Part shown: positions 7,587 through 14,519 of the stretch, one piece after another
Layout: every line of letters begins with the position of its first letter
Numbering within the stretch: the stretch's first letter is position 1
NCBI GenBank assembly: GCA_034440255.1
Contig: JAWXBU010000143.1
Coordinates: 1-14,519, forward strand
Direction: 5' to 3'
Length of the DNA stretch: 14,519 nt
Origin: JAEUIA01 sp034440255
Lineage (GTDB): Bacteria > Planctomycetota > UBA1135 > GCA-002686595
Notes under the pieces: generated by a model
Databases searched by the model: none
What the model saw: the letters and a program-made list of their open reading frames with translations, nothing else
Told to the model about the DNA's origin: nothing
Position numbers and translations under genes: made by a program

Positions 7587-8557
7587 AATCGCGCACCGTC
7601 GTCGATTCCGTGCGCGGACCGTTGGCACCGCTCGCCGGACTGCTCTTCGTCGTGACGCTGTTCACGATCTGGGGTGCGGCGACGAAACCGCAGCACGATT
7701 TCCTGACCGGACTGCGCCTCGCGCTGATCGCGAAGCAGACGGCGATCGTCGGCGTGGGCGCGATCGGCATGACGGCCGTGATCGCCGCAGGCGGCATCGA
7801 TCTCGCAGTCGGCTCGTTGCTCGCGTTGTGCTCCGTCGTGCTCGCTTGCGCACTTCGCGCGGGTTTGGACCCGGCGCTCGCGGTGATCGTCACGATCGCG
7901 GTCGGAACCCTGGGCGGCGCTCTCAACGGTCGACTCGTCACGTGGTTGAGGCTCGCGCCGTTCATCGTGACGCTGGGCACGATGCTCGTGTACCGCGGAT
8001 TGGCCGAGCAAGTGTCCGCGCAGACGACGGTTCACGCCGAGGCGCCGCGCTGGATCACGAGCTTGCTCGATCACCCCGAAGTTTCCGGAGCGCCGCTCGT
8101 CGCCTGGGGCGTGTGGGTCGTGCTCGCTGCGGGGCTGCTCTTCACGATCGTCATGCGTTTCGGCGTGTTCGGACGTCACGTGATCGCGATCGGCGCGAAC
8201 GAGAATGCCGCACGTTTTTGCGGCATCGCGATCCACTGGACGAAGATTCGTGTGTACGCGTTGCTCGGCGCGTGTGCGGCGATCGCGGGCATCTTCGAGT
8301 TCGCGAACCTCGGCGGTCAGGGAAGTCCGACGTCCGGAAATGGTTACGAACTCGAAGTGATCGCCGCGGTCGTGATCGGCGGCGGTTCGCTGACCGGTGG
8401 ACGCGCGTCGGTACTCGGTTCGCTCGCCGGTGCGTTGATGATGACGACGCTGCGCTCGGGCTGCGTCTTCGTCGAGATCTCCGACCCGATTCAGAAGATG
8501 GTCATGGGCGCGATCATTTTGGCAGCGGTGACGATCGATCGGACTCGAGCGGGCTGA
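7583..8557 (+). CDS. Sugar ABC transporter permease (RbsC-like)
   Basis: Forms the inner-membrane channel, probably as a homodimer since only one permease gene is present. The 324-residue protein starts with a helix at about 14-31, then AAGGIDLAVGSLLAL (68-82), helices near 99-118 and 123-142, a helix at 172-192, the ATPase-contact loop GANENAARFCGIAI (204-217), and the closing block ELEVIAAVVIGGGSLTGG with GSLAGAL, all typical of the family. The GTG at 7583 overlaps the ATPase stop by 4 bases. The frame is open further upstream, but that would bury the start inside the ATPase gene. Its last 44 bases overlap the end of the minus-strand propeller gene. Confidence 0.92.
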   Translation: MKSRTVVDSVRGPLAPLAGLLFVVTLFTIWGAATKPQHDFLTGLRLALIAKQTAIVGVGAIGMTAVIAAGGIDLAVGSLLALCSVVLACALRAGLDPALAVIVTIAVGTLGGALNGRLVTWLRLAPFIVTLGTMLVYRGLAEQVSAQTTVHAEAPRWITSLLDHPEVSGAPLVAWGVWVVLAAGLLFTIVMRFGVFGRHVIAIGANENAARFCGIAIHWTKIRVYALLGACAAIAGIFEFANLGGQGSPTSGNGYELEVIAAVVIGGGSLTGGRASVLGSLAGALMMTTLRSGCVFVEISDPIQKMVMGAIILAAVTIDRTRAG

Positions 8558-11207
8558 GTTCTTGAATCTCGAGGGTCGATATCTCGAGCACGGATCCGGC
8601 GTGGTGATTTTCGATCGCGATGGAGCTTCCGAATGCATCGGAATGAGGCACGCTCGCAGAATTCACGAGCACGCCGTTCATGAACACGTCGACCTGTGCG
8701 GATTTTGCGTCGGCCGCGTCACGCACTTCGACCTCGATGTCGAACCAAGTGTCCGCACCGACGAGTCCCACGAACCGCGGTGCGAGTTCCGGAAGCGCTG
8801 AATCGAGACCGAAGAACTCGGCGCGCGTGGCAGAGTGCATGGATCCTGTTCGACTCCGCAGCGGATGGTCTGCATTCAGCAGGATCGAGATCCCCTCACC
8901 GGCCTCCGGCGTCGACGGTGCACGCAGAACCAGCCAGGCCAGGCCGCCGCTCCCGATCTTGGCCTTGGCGTGCATGCGGAAGTTCACGGGAACGACGCGC
9001 TCGCTCACGATGCGTGTGGGCCCGGACTGCGAGGCGAGGACGCCGTCTTCGCGCTTCCACTGTTCTCTGCCCGTGCTGCGCCAACCATCGAGCCCATCGT
9101 CTTCGAAGAGTGTCTTCCAAACTCCGGTTCGCACGAGTGGTGCGGGTTTCGCGCGTACGTCCGCGAACGCGACGTTGAGCGGCGCAGCAACGAGCATCAA
9201 TGGACCGCTCGCGACTTCTGCGCCCAGTGCACCGAGACTCGGGCTGGTGAGCTCGACGTTCTCTTGGACGAGCACACCGTCGATGCGCACCTCGTTGAAC
9301 TTCGCGTTCGCGATCTTCTTGCCGCTCGCGTCGAATTTCGGCGCGCGGAAGTCGACGAGGATCTGGTGTCCGTTGTCCGGAACGACCTGAAACTCAGCCT
9401 TGGGCGCGAGATCGGGTGAACCCTCCGCTCCGACGATCGCACCGCTCTTCCACTCGCTCGCGTCCGAGATGCGAATGCCGTAGCGACCGGCGACGTACAC
9501 CGTCGCCGACGCACGGCTCGCGAGCGTCACGCCGAAACGAAACTGTCCGTCGCCGAACACAGGCGTAGAAACGAGACGCGTCTTCCCTTCCGCAGTGTTG
9601 ACCAACGCCGAATAGCCCTTGCGAGTCACGAAACGCGTCGGGTCCTTGGCATCGAGTTCGATGTCGACGAGCTTCCAGCCGTCTTTCTCGCGCCACACGT
9701 CGAGAGCGTCGCCGTAAGTGAGCCTCAACCAGCCTTCTTCCTTCGTCACGCGTCCAGGCGGCGGCGGGACGACGCGCGCGATCGGCGTCGTGCACAGCTC
9801 GCCCTCGGGCAATTGATTGATCGCGTAGGCGAACTCCGGATGTGCGATGGAGCGACCGCCGGCCGACTTCACGTTCTTCAGAGTCACGCGCGCCATGTGA
9901 CCCGCTTCGAGCGGTGCCTGGAACACGAGCGAGCGTCGATCGCTCGCGACTTCGACTTTCGTCACCACGCGTTTTCCGTCGTCGCGCTCGGGCGAACCGT
10001 ACTCCCACCACCAATCGTAGTGGTACAGCGAGACGTCGATGTCGTCCCCCGTGATGTCGGTCGACGCGAGCGGCTCGGTGAACTCGAGTTCGAATCCGTC
10101 CTGCCGAAGGCGCGCGTGCTTGACCTCGAATGGCGCGAGCTTGTTCCACTTCACACGCGCGATGCCATGTCCCGGCGCGCGTCCGCCCCAGCCGCGATTC
10201 GTGAGGCCGAGGAACAGCGTCCCGTCACGCGCGAACAGTCCGCGGATCGCCGAGCCGACGTCCTCGCGCAGCGGCCACACAGCACCCTGATATTCGCCGC
10301 GCACTTTCTCGAGATCAGCGCGCAAGATCATTCCGTTCGTGAGCTCGGCGAGCACGAGTTGATCCTCGAACGGCCCGAACGATCCGTCGCGCGGAATGGC
10401 GCGCATGTCGCCGGTCGAGCGCGACCACTTGTACGGAATCCAACACGCGGGCGGTGTGCGCACGGCGTCGACGGGCACGGTCAAGCTGGGCTCCGCTCGC
10501 GTGGTCTGGTAGGCGTCCGTCCACACGAGCGACGCGGGAGCACCGTAAAAAGCGCCTGGTTTCACGTGTTCGAGCGGACACGCGGGCATCCAATCGCCTT
10601 GGTTGTCGGTGACGAACAGATCGCCAACCGCGTTCGTTCCGATGCCGCACGGCGAGCGAAACCCAGACGCGAACGGCGTCGTCGTTCCGTCGGGCGCGAT
10701 CTTCAAAACCCATCCGCGATAGGCGCTGAGCGAGCGACCGTGCCACCACTTCGGCTCGGTGAAGCCGAGGTTGAGCGCGACGAAGAAGTTGCCTTGCGCA
10801 TCCGTCGGCAATCCGAACGCGAACTCGTGGTAGTTGCCCGACACGCCGAAGCGATTCGAAACTGTCTCGACCGCATCGCACACGAGATCGCCGTCGAAGT
10901 CCGACAGGCGCGAAAGCTCGGCGCGCTGCAGCACGTAGATCTTGCCGTCCACCACCTTGAGGCCGAGGCCCTCTTGCAATCCTTCGCAGAAGAGATGGAA
11001 GCGCGCCGCCGTCGGATCGGGATCGAGTGCATGATCGACGATCCACACTTGCCCGCGGCGCGTGCTCACGACCAGTCGATCGCCGTCCAACCAATCCATG
11101 CCGCCGACTTCGAGGATCGCGCCGCTCGGCAACGCCAAATGATCGACGGAGTACGTTTCCGCGGCGCCGTCCGAGAGCAGAGCGCACATGAAAGTCGCGA
11201 GCATCAT
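8514..11207 (-). CDS. Secreted beta-propeller dehydrogenase-like protein with two DUF1080 (3-keto-disaccharide hydrolase-type) domains
   Basis: An 897-residue modular protein. Residues 1-16 are a weak export signal (MMLATFMCALLSDGAA). Residues about 20-355 look like a six-blade propeller of the soluble sugar dehydrogenase/'membrane-bound dehydrogenase' type seen in planctomycetes (GQVWIVD, GNFFVALNLGFTEPKWW, SGFRSPCGIGTNAVGDLFVTDNQGDW). Residues 356-485 appear to be a beta linker domain. Residues about 490-680 match DUF1080 (VYVAGRYGIRISD, VDFRAPKFDASGKKIANAKF, RIDGVLVQENVEL), and about 695-884 match it again (WKTLFEDDGLDGWR, FFMNG-type strands, ENHHAGSVLE). DUF1080 proteins act on or bind 3-keto-glycosides. 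ATG 11207 overlaps the cytochrome gene's TGA (ATGA), so the two are coupled and may pass electrons. The cofactor (PQQ or none) cannot be told from sequence. Confidence 0.75.
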   Translation of the reverse strand: MMLATFMCALLSDGAAETYSVDHLALPSGAILEVGGMDWLDGDRLVVSTRRGQVWIVDHALDPDPTAARFHLFCEGLQEGLGLKVVDGKIYVLQRAELSRLSDFDGDLVCDAVETVSNRFGVSGNYHEFAFGLPTDAQGNFFVALNLGFTEPKWWHGRSLSAYRGWVLKIAPDGTTTPFASGFRSPCGIGTNAVGDLFVTDNQGDWMPACPLEHVKPGAFYGAPASLVWTDAYQTTRAEPSLTVPVDAVRTPPACWIPYKWSRSTGDMRAIPRDGSFGPFEDQLVLAELTNGMILRADLEKVRGEYQGAVWPLREDVGSAIRGLFARDGTLFLGLTNRGWGGRAPGHGIARVKWNKLAPFEVKHARLRQDGFELEFTEPLASTDITGDDIDVSLYHYDWWWEYGSPERDDGKRVVTKVEVASDRRSLVFQAPLEAGHMARVTLKNVKSAGGRSIAHPEFAYAINQLPEGELCTTPIARVVPPPPGRVTKEEGWLRLTYGDALDVWREKDGWKLVDIELDAKDPTRFVTRKGYSALVNTAEGKTRLVSTPVFGDGQFRFGVTLASRASATVYVAGRYGIRISDASEWKSGAIVGAEGSPDLAPKAEFQVVPDNGHQILVDFRAPKFDASGKKIANAKFNEVRIDGVLVQENVELTSPSLGALGAEVASGPLMLVAAPLNVAFADVRAKPAPLVRTGVWKTLFEDDGLDGWRSTGREQWKREDGVLASQSGPTRIVSERVVPVNFRMHAKAKIGSGGLAWLVLRAPSTPEAGEGISILLNADHPLRSRTGSMHSATRAEFFGLDSALPELAPRFVGLVGADTWFDIEVEVRDAADAKSAQVDVFMNGVLVNSASVPHSDAFGSSIAIENHHAGSVLEISTLEIQELSPLESDRSSPLPK

Positions 11208-12364
11208 TTCAGACTCCCGGCGGCACGGACGATCGCTGTGATACGCTGCGTCGAGTCTTCGGGCAACGTGACGCCGGGGATCTCGACGAGCGTCCACGCA
11301 GACGTTTCTCGTTCGGGCGTGAGCACGAACCCGTCTTCGAACGACGTCGAAGCTTCAGCGACGGCGTCACCGGTTCTCCAGCGCGCGATGGTGACGTCGA
11401 AGACCGCCGTTGATCCGGCGTGCATGCACGAGAATGCTGTTTTCGCGTCGATGCGGCCGCACACCGCTTCGGGTCTGGAGACGCGGAATGCAATCGCCAC
11501 TTCGCGACGCTTGTCGAGCACGAAAGATCGTTTCCATCCTGGCCCGAGTGCCGTTGCGACCGCGTCTGGAGTTTCGAGCACGCGCGCGAGCACTTGCTCG
11601 TGGGCCGTGACGAGTTCGTACGACAAGGTTGCGACCGGTCCGTCGACGACGCTCGACAGAAGGCGCGCGCTCGACGTGCCGAATTCCTTGGCCGAACTCG
11701 CAGCGAGCGTGAATGGTGCCGGTTCACTCTGAACGACACTCACGATCTTGCCGAGCGGTTGCAAGAAATCGCCGCCGCGTCCGATCCAATCGCGTCGATC
11801 GACGAATTCGCCGCTGCGCACGGCGAGCAAGCGCACGTCGTCGACGCGATACTCGAACGACAAGCCCGAAGGCAGTCCGATCAGGAGTCCGCGCGGACGT
11901 TCGGCGGCGCCTTCCGTGATCGAAGGCAACTTGCCGCGAGCGACGAGTGCGCGGTCGCGAACGACCATGACGGTGTCCTTCGACTCGACGGTCAAGACCG
12001 GCGGCCCGAGCGTGAGGACGTAGCTCGCGAGCGACTTGCGCTCGGGATCCTTCAACGCGTCGCCGAAACTCGGCATCAGCGTGCCGGGGATGCCGTGCGT
12101 GATCGTGCGCAACAACGCTTCGGGTGTGTTGCCGTACGAAAACCCGCCGTCCTTGAAACTGCGCGCCGGTCGTTCGAGCACCGTGACGCCCTTGCCGTCA
12201 CCGGTTTCGCCGTGGCAAGTCGCGCAATTCGCGACGTACAGCTTGCGCGCCGCTTCGTCGACCGCCGTCGACGTGCCGGGCGGCGGAGATTGGAACGAAG
12301 CGCCTGCGATCAGCGCGCTCACAGCGGACACCACCGCGAGAGCGCGTACTCGTGATTCGATCAT
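11204..12364 (-). CDS. Exported c-type cytochrome with a C-terminal beta domain
   Basis: A 386-residue exported electron carrier. Residues 1-25 are a clear signal peptide (two arginines, then AVVSAVSALIAGASFQ). Residues 38-120 form a class I cytochrome c domain: heme site CATCH (47-51) and the likely axial Met97 in GTLMPSF. Residues about 125-386 are a mostly beta region without heme motifs; 157-206 (RPRGLLIGLPSGLSFEYRV, then RDWIGRGGDF) resembles a region found after cytochrome c domains in planctomycete and Bacteroidetes proteins, of unknown function. It is first in a two-gene operon and ends inside the start codon of the propeller protein, so it is the likely electron acceptor for it. ATG 12364 lies 6 bases past a TAACGT sequence and lacks a Shine-Dalgarno. 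Confidence 0.85.
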   Translation of the reverse strand: MIESRVRALAVVSAVSALIAGASFQSPPPGTSTAVDEAARKLYVANCATCHGETGDGKGVTVLERPARSFKDGGFSYGNTPEALLRTITHGIPGTLMPSFGDALKDPERKSLASYVLTLGPPVLTVESKDTVMVVRDRALVARGKLPSITEGAAERPRGLLIGLPSGLSFEYRVDDVRLLAVRSGEFVDRRDWIGRGGDFLQPLGKIVSVVQSEPAPFTLAASSAKEFGTSSARLLSSVVDGPVATLSYELVTAHEQVLARVLETPDAVATALGPGWKRSFVLDKRREVAIAFRVSRPEAVCGRIDAKTAFSCMHAGSTAVFDVTIARWRTGDAVAEASTSFEDGFVLTPERETSAWTLVEIPGVTLPEDSTQRITAIVRAAGSLK

Positions 12365-12370
12365 GAGCGA

Positions 12371-12376
12371 ACGTTA
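12371..12376 (-). promoter_or_regulatory. Candidate -10 box for the cytochrome gene (leaderless arrangement)
   Basis: TAACGT reads toward the cytochrome gene and leaves 6 bases before its ATG. A -10 element this close would put the transcript start at or next to the start codon. No convincing -35 was found, so this rests on spacing and the missing Shine-Dalgarno only. Confidence 0.3.
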
Positions 12377-12423
12377 GCAAGCTCTGCACGACTCGGACAG
12401 GCGCGAGACAGGGTCGAGCGGGC

Positions 12424-12429
12424 TATCCT
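12424..12429 (+). promoter_or_regulatory. Candidate -10 box for the DUF885 gene (leaderless arrangement)
   Basis: TATCCT lies 7 bases before the ATG at 12437. This mirrors the arrangement on the opposite strand of the same 72-base gap. No -35 at 16-18 bases spacing was recognised. The 7-base gap to the ATG leaves little room for a ribosome binding site. Confidence 0.3.
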
Positions 12430-12436
12430 GCGCGCC

Positions 12437-14164
12437 ATGCACTTCACCGCTCTCTTCTTCGCTTTCTGTCTGTCGTGTGCGACGCCATCGATCCGTCCGC
12501 AGTCCGCCGGCGAAACTTCTGCACGAACTGTCGATGTGCGCGATCTGTGCGTGCGCTACGCGGCCGACCGCGACACGCTGTCGCGTTTCCACGATTTGCC
12601 TGCGACGGCGGCCCGCTCCACAGCGTTCGAAGGATTGCATGCCGAAACCGAACGCGCGCTGGCTGCACTCGATTTCGATGCGTTAAATGTCGAAGCGCGT
12701 GTCGACGCCGTCTGCCTGCGTATGCGCGTCGCATCCGACCGCAGGAAACTGGCCTTCGAAGTCTCGCGAGTGCACGAGTGTGCGTCGCTCCTGCCGTTCG
12801 GTGACGCTGTCGTCGCTCTGCACGCAGCGCTGCGCGCGCAATCGGCGAGCGACCCGGAAAAAGCCGCCGGCGTGCTCGATCGACTGAAGCACGACGTCGA
12901 CGCAGCGCGAACGGCTGCTGAAAAGCGTTCCGAACCGATTGCGCAGGTCGTCGCTCGTCGTGCCGCGAAACGCGTCGAAGCTCTGCGGGACACCGAAGCC
13001 GCGTGGTTCCGCTTCCGTGCCGACTACGATCCGACCTTCACGTGGTGGACGAAGAAACCGCACGAAGAGGTGGCGAAGGCCTTCGACGAATACGCGCGTG
13101 TCTTGCGCGAGAAGCTCGGTGGTGACGACAAGGCGACGCGCGATGCGGGCACGATCTTCGGCGATCCGATCGGACGTGAGGCGCTGCTCCCCGATCTGGA
13201 ATTCGCGCTGATTCCCTACTCGCCCGAAGAGCTGATCCAGATCGCCGACCGCGAGATGCAATGGTGTACCGAGCGCATGCTCGAAGCGTCGCGCGCACTC
13301 GGCACGGGTGACGAATGGAAGCTCGCGCTCGAACGCGTGAAATCCGATCACGTCGCGCCCGGCGAACAACCGGCGCTCGTGCGCGCGCTGGCCCAAGAAG
13401 CGATTGCGTTCCTGAAAGAGCGCGACCTCGTCACTGTGCCCTCGATCGTCGAGAACGGTTGGCGCATGTCGATGCTCTCGGCCGACGAGCAACGCGTGTC
13501 GCCGTTCTTCTTGGGCGGCGAAGAAGTCCAAGTCGCCTTCCCGACCGACTCGATGAGCTACGACGAAAAACGCATGTCGATGCGCGGCAACAACAAACAT
13601 TTCGCGCATGCGACGGTGTTCCACGAACTCGTGCCGGGACACGGATTGCAGCAGTACTACGAGTCGCGCTGGAACACGCATCGGGCCTTGTTTTCCACGC
13701 CTTTTTGGACCGAAGGTTGGGCGCTCTATTGGGAGATGCTCTTGTGGGACCTGGATTTTCACAGCACGCAGGAGGATCGGATCGGGGCTCTTTTCTGGCG
13801 CATGCATCGTTGCGCGCGAATCCGCTTCTCGCTCTCGTTCCACCTCGGACTCATGACGCCGGCGCAATGCGTCGACTACCTGGTCGACACGGTCGGACAC
13901 GAGCGCAAGAATGCCGAAGCCGAAGTGCGACGCTCGTTCGAAGGCGGTTACGGTCCGCTGTACCAATGCGCGTACATGATCGGCGGACTGCAAATTCGCG
14001 CGCTGCATCGCGACTTGGTCGCGAGCGGCAAGATGTCGAACCGCGTGTTCCACGACACGATCCTCGAAGGCAACAACATCCCGATCGAGATGGTTCGCGC
14101 GCGACTCTTGGGTCAGAAGATCGCGCGCGAGTTCAAGGCAACTTGGCGCTTCTACAGTCTCTAG
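12437..14164 (+). CDS. DUF885-family protein, probable exported zinc metallopeptidase
   Basis: A 575-residue protein of the DUF885 family, whose members carry a thermolysin-like zinc site. The site is visible as HELVPGH (H396, E397, H402), where many relatives have HEGxPGHH, followed by TEGWALYWE with E426 as the third expected ligand. The N-terminus MHFTALFFAFCLSCATP is hydrophobic with Cys in a loose lipobox (CLSC), so export is likely, lipidation uncertain. The long helical N-terminal half (about 35-290) and the C-terminal RRSFEGGYGPLYQCAYMIGGLQI fit the family. Substrates of the family are mostly unknown; peptides are presumed. It diverges from the cytochrome operon and has no obvious link to fucose use. 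No Shine-Dalgarno is seen before ATG 12437. Confidence 0.85.
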   Translation: MHFTALFFAFCLSCATPSIRPQSAGETSARTVDVRDLCVRYAADRDTLSRFHDLPATAARSTAFEGLHAETERALAALDFDALNVEARVDAVCLRMRVASDRRKLAFEVSRVHECASLLPFGDAVVALHAALRAQSASDPEKAAGVLDRLKHDVDAARTAAEKRSEPIAQVVARRAAKRVEALRDTEAAWFRFRADYDPTFTWWTKKPHEEVAKAFDEYARVLREKLGGDDKATRDAGTIFGDPIGREALLPDLEFALIPYSPEELIQIADREMQWCTERMLEASRALGTGDEWKLALERVKSDHVAPGEQPALVRALAQEAIAFLKERDLVTVPSIVENGWRMSMLSADEQRVSPFFLGGEEVQVAFPTDSMSYDEKRMSMRGNNKHFAHATVFHELVPGHGLQQYYESRWNTHRALFSTPFWTEGWALYWEMLLWDLDFHSTQEDRIGALFWRMHRCARIRFSLSFHLGLMTPAQCVDYLVDTVGHERKNAEAEVRRSFEGGYGPLYQCAYMIGGLQIRALHRDLVASGKMSNRVFHDTILEGNNIPIEMVRARLLGQKIAREFKATWRFYSL

Positions 14165-14439
14165 CCTGGATCTTTCACCACGTTGGTAGGGAGGCGGAGC
14201 GGACTTGCGGCCCGCAGGCGGTTGCGATCGATTGGCCCGGAAGTGGCCTTGATGGTCAGCGGGGAGCAGATCGAGGACAACAACGCAGCGGCACGCGACT
14301 CGGCTCCGCCGCAGCAGAACTTGGTGACAGAGCGGGGCTCGCAGCCCCGCTCCCCTCGACCTCCGAGCAACTCAGCACACTCCGCCGCCACGCCCCTTCT
14401 CTTTTGTTGACAGAAATCGTGGGAGGTGAATGGCTGTAC
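14165..14439. other. Non-coding gap with GC-rich inverted repeats
   Basis: No convincing gene lies between the DUF885 stop and the minus-strand gene tail. A short minus-strand frame here (14161-14391) is rich in Arg, Ser and Cys and has no recognisable motif, so I do not call it. The gap holds a small inverted repeat at 14204-14218 (CTTGCGG/CCGCAGG), the strong hairpin at 14330-14352, and the left arm of the repeat at 14415-14462. Confidence 0.5.
14330..14352. terminator. Strong GC hairpin, possible terminator or dispersed palindromic repeat
   Basis: Perfect 10-base arms GAGCGGGGCT (14330-14339) and AGCCCCGCTC (14343-14352) around the loop CGC. It lies 165 bases after the DUF885 stop and has no T-run, so a classic intrinsic terminator is doubtful. 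Its form resembles short palindromic intergenic repeats that recur in genomes; only one strong copy is in this window. Confidence 0.4.
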
Positions 14440-14462
14440 TCAGCCACTCACCTCCCACGATT
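14415..14462 (-). repeat. Long imperfect inverted repeat overlapping the end of a minus-strand gene
   Basis: Arms of 15 perfectly paired bases (14415-14429 with 14448-14462), then one A/C mismatch, then 6 more pairs (14431-14436 with 14441-14446) around the loop TACT. The right arm encodes the last residues of the minus-strand gene (ESWEVSG) and the loop edge contains its stop codon. Read on the minus strand, the stem is followed by TTTCTGT, so it may act as that gene's terminator, although the stem is longer than usual. Confidence 0.6.
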
Positions 14463-14519
14463 CATCGTTGAGGAGAACGCTTGTGTAGTCCTTGGTGTCC
14501 TGCATCGTTTCCGCTGCAC
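14440..14519 (-). CDS. 3' end of an unidentified protein (partial)
   Basis: A frame entering from the right edge on the minus strand ends at TGA 14440-14442 after 25 complete visible codons, finishing TSVLLNDESWEVSG. Composition (acidic, mixed polar) and codon choice look like coding sequence, less arginine-rich than the false frames of this window. An internal ATG (14503-14505) would give a 21-residue peptide, which is an unlikely gene. No family is recognisable. The stop codon sits inside a long inverted repeat. Confidence 0.45.
   Translation of the reverse strand, partial: AAETMQDTKDYTSVLLNDESWEVSG

Noticed and set aside
6727..7980. 417-codon minus-strand frame antisense to the ATPase and permease genes
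   Set aside because: Arginine-rich shadow with no domain signs.
9813..11732. 639-codon + strand frame antisense to the propeller and cytochrome genes
   Set aside because: Long only because the complementary frame of a GC-rich gene seldom has stops; composition is rich in Arg, His and Glu, with no motif.
12683..14053. 456-codon minus-strand frame antisense to the DUF885 gene
   Set aside because: Shadow of a well-supported gene; no start signal or motif.
14161..14391. 76-codon minus-strand frame after the DUF885 gene
   Set aside because: Runs through GC hairpins, has no motif or ribosome binding site, and overlaps the DUF885 stop.
14407..14412. TTGACA, a perfect -35 hexamer on the + strand
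   Set aside because: No -10-like hexamer at 16-18 bases downstream, and that space is the arm of the long inverted repeat.

Overview
The window looks like a chromosomal segment of a high-GC bacterium, most likely a planctomycete or close relative. This rests on the GC-rich sequence, the near absence of Shine-Dalgarno sequences, and a set of protein types common in that phylum (beta-propeller dehydrogenase-like protein with DUF1080 domains, partner cytochrome c with a CATCH heme site, GH29 lipoprotein fucosidase). The taxonomic call is an inference. There are ten complete genes, two partial genes at the edges, and no rRNA, tRNA, CRISPR array or insertion sequence that I can see.

Layout: the 3' tail of an unidentified + strand gene (2-73); a GntR/FCD regulator on the minus strand (99-782); divergent to it a GH29 alpha-L-fucosidase, probably a lipoprotein (895-2304). 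Convergent with the fucosidase is a tight minus-strand operon reading 5030 to 2338: a fumarylacetoacetase (FAH)-family hydrolase, a Gfo/Idh/MocA oxidoreductase and an L-fuconolactonase-like amidohydrolase. Divergent from that operon is a + strand ABC sugar importer operon (5107-8557): binding lipoprotein, double ATPase and permease, joined by 4-base stop/start overlaps. The permease gene overlaps tail to tail with a minus-strand pair (12364 to 8514): a secreted cytochrome c protein and an 897-residue propeller protein with two DUF1080-like domains. A DUF885 metallopeptidase-like gene (12437-14164) diverges from the cytochrome gene. The right edge holds a minus-strand gene tail beside a long inverted repeat.

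Biology: positions 99-8557 read as a non-phosphorylating L-fucose utilisation locus. The fucosidase releases L-fucose outside the cytoplasm, the ABC importer brings it in, the Gfo/Idh/MocA enzyme is the candidate L-fucose 1-dehydrogenase, the amidohydrolase opens the lactone to L-fuconate, and the FAH-family protein matches the last enzyme of the pathway (cleavage of 2,4-diketo-3-deoxy-L-fuconate to pyruvate and L-lactate). The two middle steps, L-fuconate dehydratase and 2-keto-3-deoxy-L-fuconate dehydrogenase, are not in the window. The GntR/FCD protein is the likely local regulator. The propeller/cytochrome pair may form a periplasmic oxidative system acting on sugars or glycosides; its link to fucose is only by position.
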